Shown: in pieces, positions 57,568-64,000 of the stretch | How the letters are laid out: every line of letters starts with the position of its first letter | Numbering within the stretch: position 1 is the stretch's first letter | Made by a program: the position numbers and the translations under genes | Source of the DNA: Candidatus Rhodoferax mariagerensis | Lineage (GTDB): Bacteria > Pseudomonadota > Gammaproteobacteria > Burkholderiales > Burkholderiaceae_C | Assembly: GCA_016719055.1 (NCBI GenBank) | Contig: JADKAW010000002.1 | Coordinates: forward strand, 292,882 to 356,881 | Reading direction: 5' to 3' | DNA length: 64,000 nucleotides | Notes under the pieces: generated by a model | Database searches by the model: none | What the model saw: the letters and a program-made list of their open reading frames with translations, nothing else | What the model was told of the DNA's origin: nothing

Positions 57568-58308
57568 ATGAGACTGCGTTTGTTGCTGCGGCGTTTGACG
57601 GTGAGTGCTCCGCGCATGGCGGTGCGCAGCGCTTTGCCCTGGCCGTTTCGTTGGGCAATGCTGGCCATCGTTGCGGGCTTTTGTGCGGCCATCGCGTTGT
57701 GGGCCTTTGAGTTTGGTAAGGATATCGCCGGGCTGGACCAGGGCAACAAAGAGCAGTTGCAACAGGCCCGGTCACAGATTGAGGTTTTGCGCGGACAACT
57801 CGATGCCATGACCCTGGAGCGCAACAAGGCGCAATCGGTAGCCGACACCGCCGACACAGCAATGACCGCTGAGAAAGTGGCCCAGGAAAAATTGGCGCAA
57901 TTGAACAAACAGCTTGAGCTGGACAACCAACGCCTTAAGGATGATCTGGGCTTTTTTGAACAGCTGATTCCTGCAGTGAGTTCGGACGCCAACCCTGGGA
58001 CGCTGGCAATTCGGGGCTTGCAGGGTGAAGTGCTGAAAACAGGTGAACTCAAATGGCAGGTGCTGGTGATTCAGGCCAGCAAAAACCCCGTTGAATTTAA
58101 TGGCCAATTGGAGATTAGCTTGACTGGTCTTTTGGACAACCGGCCGTGGACCCATGCTGCACCGGGTCTGAAGCAAGCCATCAAGATCAGGCAGTACGGA
58201 CGTCTCAGTGGCGTTTACCAGCTGCCAACCCAAGTGGTGCTCAAAAGTCTGACGGTCAAAGTGCTGGAGGGCAGCCATGTCCGGACAGTTCAAACACTCA
58301 GGCTCTAG
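57568..58308 (+). CDS. membrane protein with coiled coil (DUF6776-like)
   Basis: A 246-residue protein with a basic N-terminus, one transmembrane helix (about 29-47) and a coiled coil (about 60-130, rich in Gln, Glu, Leu). A small beta-rich C-terminal domain follows. The layout matches a conserved beta/gamma-proteobacterial family that I believe is DUF6776, of unknown function. It lies 57 bases upstream of the bactofilin gene in the same direction and is probably cotranscribed. Confidence 0.75.
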   Translation: MRLRLLLRRLTVSAPRMAVRSALPWPFRWAMLAIVAGFCAAIALWAFEFGKDIAGLDQGNKEQLQQARSQIEVLRGQLDAMTLERNKAQSVADTADTAMTAEKVAQEKLAQLNKQLELDNQRLKDDLGFFEQLIPAVSSDANPGTLAIRGLQGEVLKTGELKWQVLVIQASKNPVEFNGQLEISLTGLLDNRPWTHAAPGLKQAIKIRQYGRLSGVYQLPTQVVLKSLTVKVLEGSHVRTVQTLRL

Positions 58309-58365
58309 CATTGGCACAAACCCGATTTAAGCGAAGTAACAACAAACTGTAGAAAGAGGCACTTC

Positions 58366-58770
58366 ATGTTCAATCGTAAAAAGCAACCCCCCATTAAAAG
58401 TCTGATCGCCCACGGCTGCAAGCTCAAGGGCGACTTCAGCTTTGCAGAAGGTTTCAGGCTCGACGGCGAACTTGTCGGCAATATTGTGGGGCAGACCGAT
58501 CAGGCCAGCATTTTGGTCATTTCGGAGTCGGCGCATGTCATGGGTGAAGTTCAGGCTGATCACATCATCATCAACGGCCGGGTCGACGGCCCGGTGCGGG
58601 CGACCGTCATGCTTGAGCTGCAACCCAAAGCCCGCATCACTGGCGAGGTGACCTACAAGTTGCTGGAGATGCATCAGGGTGCACTGGTCGCTGGCAAGTT
58701 GTGCCCAATGGTGGCAGAAGCACCTGCTGAAGAAAAGCCCACACTGAAACTGGCGGCAAATAACCAGTGA
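58366..58770 (+). CDS. bactofilin
   Basis: A 134-residue polymer-forming cytoskeletal protein. The central domain has the repeated beta-helix pattern (LIAHGCKLKGDFSFAEGFRL, DGELVGNIVG, VMGEVQADHIIINGRVDGPV), flanked by short disordered ends. Bactofilins form filaments for cell shape or polar targeting. The upstream membrane coiled-coil gene may encode a partner. It precedes erpA by 59 bases. Confidence 0.92.
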   Translation: MFNRKKQPPIKSLIAHGCKLKGDFSFAEGFRLDGELVGNIVGQTDQASILVISESAHVMGEVQADHIIINGRVDGPVRATVMLELQPKARITGEVTYKLLEMHQGALVAGKLCPMVAEAPAEEKPTLKLAANNQ

Positions 58771-58829
58771 CACAATTCCCGACAAATTTGCTGTAGCATT
58801 TAGGCATTCAACTTACTGGAGACCAAACC

Positions 58830-59195
58830 ATGAGCGCCGTTGCCGAAAAAATCGAAACCGAAATGCCTGCCCCGATTCTGTTCACTGACAGCGCTGCTGC
58901 CAAGGTAGCGGACCTGATTGCCGAAGAGGGCAACCCCGACCTGAAACTGCGCGTGTTTGTCCAGGGTGGCGGCTGCTCAGGCTTTCAGTATGGTTTTACT
59001 TTTGATGAAATCACCAACGACGACGACACTACCATGACCAAAAATGGCGTGTCGCTGTTGATCGACGCCATGAGTTATCAGTATCTGGTGGGTGCCGAAA
59101 TTGATTACAAAGAAGACCTGCAAGGCGCGCAGTTTGTCATCAAAAACCCCAACGCCACCACCACTTGCGGCTGTGGTTCCAGTTTTTCAGCTTGA
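58830..59195 (+). CDS. erpA: iron-sulfur cluster insertion protein ErpA
   Basis: A-type carrier that transfers Fe-S clusters to apo-proteins. 121 residues with the three conserved cysteines: GGCSGFQYGF (one) and TTCGCGSSFS (two). An acidic N-terminal extension of about 15 residues is normal for betaproteobacteria. A terminator follows at 59212. Confidence 0.95.
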   Translation: MSAVAEKIETEMPAPILFTDSAAAKVADLIAEEGNPDLKLRVFVQGGGCSGFQYGFTFDEITNDDDTTMTKNGVSLLIDAMSYQYLVGAEIDYKEDLQGAQFVIKNPNATTTCGCGSSFSA

Positions 59196-59211
59196 ACTTG
59201 CTGGTGTAAGA

Positions 59212-59237
59212 AAGCCGCCCGGTGAGGCGACTTTTTT
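59212..59237 (+). terminator. intrinsic terminator after erpA
   Basis: AAGCCGCC pairs with GGCGACTT (one mismatch) around a six-base loop and runs into TTTTTT, between the convergent erpA and anmK genes. Confidence 0.65.
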
Positions 59238-59256
59238 GCGCCCTTCTGGCGTGTTG

Positions 59257-60381
59257 TCATGCCGGGTAGATGGCACCCAGAATGCGCGGTCCAGCGGCAC
59301 CAGTCACACTTGGCAGGTTGCCTGGCAAACGGTGCATGGTTTGGCGGGCCAGCCAGGCAAACGCTGCGGCTTCCACTTGCATGGGCGGCAGGCCAAAGCG
59401 CTCCGAGGTGCTGACCTGATGCGTGGGTAAATGCACTTGCAGGCGCTGCAACAAATACTGATTAAAAGCGCCGCCGCCGCACACGATCAACAATTTGCTA
59501 TCTTTAGCGTAGCTCTCGACGCTTTCTGCACAAGCGCTAGCGGTCAATTCTGTCAATGTCGTTTGAATATCTTGCGGTCGCGCAGTGGCAAAATTCTGGA
59601 GTTTGTGGGCGAGCCAGGTCTGGCTGAACAAATCACGGCCTGTGCTTTTGGGCGGGTTTTGTGAAAAATAGGGCTCGTCTTTCAGCTGTTGAAGCAAGCC
59701 GGGAATACATTGGCCACCGGCCGCCCAGTTGCCAGAGGCATCACAAACCTGCCCGGTGTGACGCAGGCACCAAGCATCCATGAGTGCATTGCCGGGACCA
59801 CAATCAAAACCCGACACGGGCAGGCTGGCATCGGCCGGCAACACACTCAGGTTGGCAATGCCGCCAAGGTTCAGTACTGCCACACTGGCTTCTGGCTGGT
59901 TGAAAACATGGTGATGGAAGGCGGGCACCAGGGGCGCGCCTTGGCCGCCTGCTGCCACATCCCGGCTGCGCAGATCGGCGACCACATCAATGCCACTAAG
60001 TTCTGCCAGCAGGCCTGGGTTGTTCAACTGCAGCGTATATCGAGTCGCCACGTTGCTGCCGGGCTGGTGACGCACTGTTTGACCATGCGCCCCGATGGCC
60101 CGGATCTGAGCCTTTTTGATGTTTTGCTGACCGGCCTGTCGTAGCAGATCAGCCACCACGTCGGCGTAAACCATGGCAATCAGGTTACCCGCCAATGCGC
60201 CGCGGTGCAGTTCGTTGTCAGAGGGACTATTGAGTGCCAGCAGTTCTTGTCGAAAATCAGCGGCAAAAGCCCTAGTTGCACTGGCGAGCACCCGTACACC
60301 GCTGCCAGAAAAATCTGTCAGCACACCATCTGCCCCATCCAGGGATGTCCCTGACATCAACCCAATGTAAAACTCGGACAT
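59257..60381 (-). CDS. anmK: anhydro-N-acetylmuramic acid kinase
   Basis: Phosphorylates anhydroMurNAc during peptidoglycan recycling. The 374 residues have the ATP-binding GLMSGTSLDGAD at the start, GAHGQTVRHQP, LNLGGIANLSV, DCGPGNALMD and CGGGAFNQYLL. A dispersed repeat copy is read in frame as LTASACAESVESYAKD, in a helix before CGGGA. It lies 57 bases downstream of the M23 peptidase gene, and both act on cell wall. Confidence 0.95.
   Translation of the reverse strand: MSEFYIGLMSGTSLDGADGVLTDFSGSGVRVLASATRAFAADFRQELLALNSPSDNELHRGALAGNLIAMVYADVVADLLRQAGQQNIKKAQIRAIGAHGQTVRHQPGSNVATRYTLQLNNPGLLAELSGIDVVADLRSRDVAAGGQGAPLVPAFHHHVFNQPEASVAVLNLGGIANLSVLPADASLPVSGFDCGPGNALMDAWCLRHTGQVCDASGNWAAGGQCIPGLLQQLKDEPYFSQNPPKSTGRDLFSQTWLAHKLQNFATARPQDIQTTLTELTASACAESVESYAKDSKLLIVCGGGAFNQYLLQRLQVHLPTHQVSTSERFGLPPMQVEAAAFAWLARQTMHRLPGNLPSVTGAAGPRILGAIYPA
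59503..59550 (+). repeat. dispersed repeat, copy 14 (inside anmK)
   Basis: It reads TTTAGCGTAGCTCTCGACGC, a short centre, then AAGCGCTAGCGGTCAATTC. It is the most diverged of the copies and is accepted mainly because of matching spacing and flanks. It is read in frame in AnmK on the minus strand. Confidence 0.5.
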
Positions 60382-60438
60382 GAGCGATCAGATGGACAAG
60401 CGCAGACCTGCTGATGAGCCATCCAAGTGCCGAAGGAT

Positions 60439-61791
60439 TTACTCGAATCGGGTCTGGCTGATACTGGCTGCGGCCTGCAATTCGCTTTGTACGTTGGCTG
60501 CCACTCGCTTGAACAAAGGCAGAACAGCCGCGGAAACTGGCACAGTTTCGCTCTTTTGGGCCATTGCCATCGGGTCATGCTGAACGCCATCGACCCGGAC
60601 CTCAAAATGCAGATGGGGCCCTGTTGCCCAACCTGTCGCGCCCACCAAGCCGATGGTTTGACCCTGATCCACGCCCTGGCCACGCTGCACCATGATTTTG
60701 CTCAAGTGGGCATAGACCGTTTCGGTATTGTTGCGGTGCTTGATGAACACCACGTTGCCATAACCACTTTGAACGCCTGCAAATGACACAGTGCCATCGC
60801 CTACCGTGCGGGCGGGTGTTCCAGTGGGGGCTGCAAAATCAGTGCCCAAATGGGCGCGCCAGCTCTGCAAGATAGGATGAAAACGCATCGCAAAGCCGCT
60901 GCTAACCCGTGAGAATTCAACCGGTGAGCTTAAAAAAGCGCGACGCTTGCTTTGACCGTCAAGTGTGTAGTAGCCACCTTTCAGCGCCAACCCCTGATTG
61001 TCCACGCCAGGTGGCTGAAACCACATAGCCTGGAAAATCTTGCCCGCATTGACAAATTCGGCACTCAGCACGCGGCCGGTCCGCATCGGTTCACCATCGC
61101 CTTCAAGCACTTCGTAGACCACATTGAAGCGATCGTCCTTGCGCAAGGCGCGCCGAAAATCAATGTCAGTCGAAAAAATTTCAGCCAATTGGGTGGCAAC
61201 AGCATCAGGCAGGCCTGCGTCGTCCGTGGCGGCAAACAACGATGACCGGATGGTGCCGCTGGACAGCCGCGCCGAGGCGGTCAGGGGGGCTGACTCCAGT
61301 CGGGACGCAAAGCCATGGGAGGTTTTTTCTATCACCAGCCGTTTGAACTGGCCGCTGTCGTCCGAGCACCAGCGCGCACTCAGTTTGAGCAGGTTTTGAA
61401 CGCTGCCAGCCTCTGCCGTGACGTTGCGGCCACTGCGCCCCAGCATTTGGCGTGCGAGCGGGTCGTTGCGCAGAAAGTTGGCAGCCCGGGTGTCATCGAT
61501 GCCGAGCCGTTTCAGCAGAATGTCAGCGGTATCGCTGCTTCGGGTGATGTCCGAACGGTAAAGGCTTAATTCGGGCTGATTTGTGCTGTCAGAACTGGGT
61601 ACAACGGCGCTCTGCACCGATTCAATTACCTCTCGCAAAGGCAATTCCGAAGCATCCGGGGCGAGTGAGGCCACTGCAAAGGCACCACCGCCACCACTTA
61701 AAAGCAGTGCCGCGGCAACAGCCGCAAACTGCTTGGGGTGCTGTGCCAGGGATTTGGCAGCATGGTCAATCAAAGCTTGACCTTGGGTCAT
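60439..61791 (-). CDS. M23-family peptidoglycan endopeptidase (LytM domain)
   Basis: A 450-residue envelope protein predicted to cut peptidoglycan cross-links. A single hydrophobic segment (about 21-41) follows a short cytoplasmic start. A long N-terminal domain follows, then the M23 domain with zinc residues in HLGTDFAAPTG and HLHFEVR, and the structural YAHLSK loop. This is the MepM-like architecture. ATG at 61791 is chosen over a GTG at 61842 that extends into the tyrS promoter region. It is divergent from tyrS. Confidence 0.92.
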   Translation of the reverse strand: MTQGQALIDHAAKSLAQHPKQFAAVAAALLLSGGGGAFAVASLAPDASELPLREVIESVQSAVVPSSDSTNQPELSLYRSDITRSSDTADILLKRLGIDDTRAANFLRNDPLARQMLGRSGRNVTAEAGSVQNLLKLSARWCSDDSGQFKRLVIEKTSHGFASRLESAPLTASARLSSGTIRSSLFAATDDAGLPDAVATQLAEIFSTDIDFRRALRKDDRFNVVYEVLEGDGEPMRTGRVLSAEFVNAGKIFQAMWFQPPGVDNQGLALKGGYYTLDGQSKRRAFLSSPVEFSRVSSGFAMRFHPILQSWRAHLGTDFAAPTGTPARTVGDGTVSFAGVQSGYGNVVFIKHRNNTETVYAHLSKIMVQRGQGVDQGQTIGLVGATGWATGPHLHFEVRVDGVQHDPMAMAQKSETVPVSAAVLPLFKRVAANVQSELQAAASISQTRFE

Positions 61792-61945
61792 CAGGGTATG
61801 GATCAAAAGTAATTCCAGGGTATGAACTTGTCGGAAGAACACAACAGCTTTACAAATTGTTGCGCAAAACGCACAGTTGAAGCAAGCTGAAAGTCAAACA
61901 TCGAGTATAAACCCGGCCACCTATGACGCATTGCGGAAAACCCTT

Positions 61946-63190
61946 ATGACTCAAGCCAAAACGCCAGTAATTTTGATCACCGACTCGGTGCAGGAGGCGT
62001 TGGCAGTTACCCTGCGGGGTTGTGAAGAACTGATTCCACAAGATGACTGGGTTAAAAAACTGAGCCGATCTGAAACGACCGGTACACCCTTGCGTATCAA
62101 GCTGGGGCTTGATCCCACGGCACCGGACATTCACATCGGGCACACCGTGGTGTTGAACAAAATGCGCCAGTTGCAGGACCTGGGCCACACGGTCATTTTT
62201 TTGATTGGCGACTTCACCACGCTGATTGGTGACCCATCGGGCCGCAACTCGACCCGTCCGCCCTTAAGCCGGGAGCAGATTGAGGCCAATGCGCAGACCT
62301 ATTACCGTCAGGCCTCGATGGTGCTGGACCCGTCCAGAACCGAGATTCGTTACAACAGCGAATGGGGCGATGCCCTGGGTTCGCGCGGCATGATTCAGCT
62401 CGCCGCTCGCTACACCGTGGCGCGCATGATGGAACGCAATGATTTTCATGACCGTTTTCATGCTGGCACACCGATTTCAGTGCACGAATTTTTGTACCCA
62501 CTGATGCAGGGCTATGACTCGGTCGCGCTCAAAAGCGATCTTGAACTGGGCGGCACCGATCAAAAATTCAACTTGCTGGTGGGGCGCCATCTGCAGGCTG
62601 AATATGGCCAGGAGCCGCAATGCATTTTGACCATGCCCTTGCTCGAAGGCCTGGACGGCATTGAAAAGATGTCCAAAAGCAAAAACAATTACATCGGCAT
62701 CAGTGAAGACGCCAACACCATGTTTGCCAAGGTCCTGAGTATTTCAGATGTGCTGATGTGGCGCTGGTACACCTTGCTCAGCTTTCAGTCCGAGGCGCAG
62801 ATTGCAGTCCTGAAAGCCGAAGTGGCTGGTGGGCGCAACCCCAAGGACGCCAAGGTGGCATTGGCCAAAGAAATCACCACGCGCTTTCACTCGGCCTCAG
62901 CCGCTGATGCTGCCGAGCAAGACTTCATCAACCGTAGCAAAGAGGCAGCTTCTGATGAAATTGCTGAAATCAGCTTGTCGCTGGGCGAGGGTGGCGCGGC
63001 GTTGGGCATTGGCGCATTGCTCAAATCAGCCGGGCTGGCGGCGTCGAGCGGCGAGGGCAACCGTTTGATTGATGGCGGCGGTGTGCGGGTGGATTCTGGC
63101 GTAGTGAGTGACAAGGGGCTTAAGCTGGGTGCCGGCACTTATGTGCTGCAGGTGGGCAAACGTAAATTTGCACGTGTCACATTGGCCTAG
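61946..63190 (+). CDS. tyrS: tyrosyl-tRNA synthetase
   Basis: Charges tRNA-Tyr in the cytoplasm. 414 residues. The class I motifs are HIGH (DIHIGHTVVL) and KMSKS (EKMSKSKNNYIG). The C-terminal S4 RNA-binding domain ends GTYVLQVGKRKFARV. The TyrZ-like longer form is common in betaproteobacteria. ATG at 61946 is chosen; an in-frame start at 61877 would add 23 residues that lack family resemblance. Confidence 0.96.
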   Translation: MTQAKTPVILITDSVQEALAVTLRGCEELIPQDDWVKKLSRSETTGTPLRIKLGLDPTAPDIHIGHTVVLNKMRQLQDLGHTVIFLIGDFTTLIGDPSGRNSTRPPLSREQIEANAQTYYRQASMVLDPSRTEIRYNSEWGDALGSRGMIQLAARYTVARMMERNDFHDRFHAGTPISVHEFLYPLMQGYDSVALKSDLELGGTDQKFNLLVGRHLQAEYGQEPQCILTMPLLEGLDGIEKMSKSKNNYIGISEDANTMFAKVLSISDVLMWRWYTLLSFQSEAQIAVLKAEVAGGRNPKDAKVALAKEITTRFHSASAADAAEQDFINRSKEAASDEIAEISLSLGEGGAALGIGALLKSAGLAASSGEGNRLIDGGGVRVDSGVVSDKGLKLGAGTYVLQVGKRKFARVTLA

Positions 63191-63257
63191 GCAAGGCAAA
63201 TTTTCGGATGCTGCCTGGTGATGACAAGATGCGCCAGGCATTGAAAAAGTCCGTTTC

Positions 63258-64000
63258 TTGAACAATCCCCACGCCGTTTCTCGCCTGCGCACCCTGCGCT
63301 TGGCCCGCAGTATCAAGCCTTTTTTGGCCCGAGGTGGCCCCAAGGGCGAGCGTTGCCCCGGTTGCCGTTTGGTGCCAAGCCACTGCTTGTGTGCCTTGCG
63401 CCCAAGCGTGTCCATCCAGGCGGGCGTGTGCCTGATCATGTGCGACACCGAGCCGCTCAAGCCCAGCAATACCGGCTGGTTGGTTGCCGACGTGGTGGTG
63501 GACACCTTTGCCTTTGGCTGGGCCAGAACCGAGGTTGACCCGGCATTGCTGACCTTGCTGGCTGATCCGCAATGGCAAGCTTACCTGGTGTTTCCGGGTG
63601 AATATGCGGATGGCGAGCGTGTTGTGACCCAGGTGCCCTTCACGCCGCCTGGGGTCGATATAGACGGCCAGACGTGCAATCGAGTCAAACGCCCGCTGTT
63701 TGTGCTGCTCGACGCCACCTGGCCCGAGGCACGTAAAATGTTTCGCAAAAGCCCCTACCTTGACCATTTGCCCGTGTTGAGCCTGCAGCCTGAACAACTC
63801 TCCAACTACCGTCTGCGCCGTTCCAGGCGCGACGAACATTTGTGCACGTCAGAGGTGGCTGCCTTGTGCTTGGCACTGGTTGGCGAAATACATGCCGCCC
63901 AGGTGCTGGATGCGTATCTTGAGGTATTTTCCAGCCATTACTTGCAGGCCAAGCACCAGTTGCCAGTGGATCTGGATGATGCGGTGCATCATTGCCTGAT
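63258..64000 (+). CDS. DTW-domain protein, probable tRNA-uridine aminocarboxypropyltransferase (partial)
   Basis: The open frame continues past the window end, with about 247 residues visible. It starts (TTG at 63258, the only start after an in-frame stop at 63222) with a family-like RLRTLRLARSIKPFLARGG. The zinc site CPGCRLVPSHCLCAL follows, then LLIMCDTEPLKP-like (CLIMCDTEP) and the DTW-type LLDATWPEARKM. DTW proteins (TapT/TuaA) add an aminocarboxypropyl group to tRNA uridine-47. The C-terminus is outside the window. It follows tyrS by 67 bases. Confidence 0.85.
   Translation, partial: MNNPHAVSRLRTLRLARSIKPFLARGGPKGERCPGCRLVPSHCLCALRPSVSIQAGVCLIMCDTEPLKPSNTGWLVADVVVDTFAFGWARTEVDPALLTLLADPQWQAYLVFPGEYADGERVVTQVPFTPPGVDIDGQTCNRVKRPLFVLLDATWPEARKMFRKSPYLDHLPVLSLQPEQLSNYRLRRSRRDEHLCTSEVAALCLALVGEIHAAQVLDAYLEVFSSHYLQAKHQLPVDLDDAVHHCL

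Noticed and set aside
1..64000. CRISPR arrays, tRNA or rRNA genes, prophage
   Set aside because: No regularly spaced direct repeats, cloverleaf sequences, rRNA signatures or phage structural genes were recognised on reading both strands.

Overview
The window looks like a chromosomal segment of a betaproteobacterium of the order Burkholderiales, most likely family Comamonadaceae (Rhodoferax/Polaromonas-like). The evidence is gene content and order (leuC-entericidin-leuD-leuB-asd-fimV-truA-trpFBA-accD; sdhCDAB-sdhE-gltA beside a GntR regulator and mdh-acnB; rpsP-rimM-trmD-rplS), moderately high GC, and protein sequences that read like this family. The genus is an inference. No tRNA, rRNA, CRISPR array, prophage or intact insertion sequence was seen.

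Layout. 1-2.2 kb: end of a probable transaldolase gene, a frameshifted pgi and an overlapping HAD phosphatase. 2.2-6 kb: lipoprotein hydrolase, small outer-membrane protein, and groES-groEL with a perfect CIRCE element and a heat-shock-type promoter. 6.4-12.6 kb: periplasmic solute-binding protein, membrane diguanylate cyclase, sirtuin, group II intron remnant, ABC transporter. 12.6-17 kb: accessory region with a hypothetical protein, a four-gene Cys-rich/FlgO lipoprotein operon, a rhodanese and a tandem pair of secreted paralogues. 17-21 kb: ychF, lysS plus a receiver protein, yggT. 21-33.6 kb (minus strand): accD, trpABF, truA, fimV, asd, leuB, leuD, entericidin, leuC. 33.7-44.7 kb: TCA cluster. 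44.9-46.5 kb: phosphate transport pair. 47-49.3 kb: rpsP operon. 49.3-64 kb: housekeeping genes (Nudix, AmpE-like, hisC, rsgA, phhB, M48 protease, orn, rlmJ, rplM-rpsI, bactofilin, erpA, anmK, M23 peptidase, tyrS, DTW protein).

How genes work together. The sdh-gltA-mdh-acnB block supplies a large part of the citric acid cycle and is probably coordinated by the adjacent GntR-family regulator, whose upstream region holds a perfect 18-bp palindrome. The leu and trp blocks are biosynthetic and lie beside asd and accD. GroES/GroEL are under apparent dual HrcA/sigma-32 control.

The most unusual feature is a family of about 46-48-bp dispersed repeats, of which I count 14 copies. Many sit in frame inside conserved enzyme genes (pgi, trpA, trpF, rlmJ, anmK and an ABC transporter twice). 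Others supply the C-termini of TrpB and LeuD and the start codon and N-terminus of PhhB. Other signs of genome decay are the pgi frameshift, an internally deleted citrate-lyase-like gene after mdh, a group II intron 3' fragment, and a small inverted ychF fragment beside ychF.
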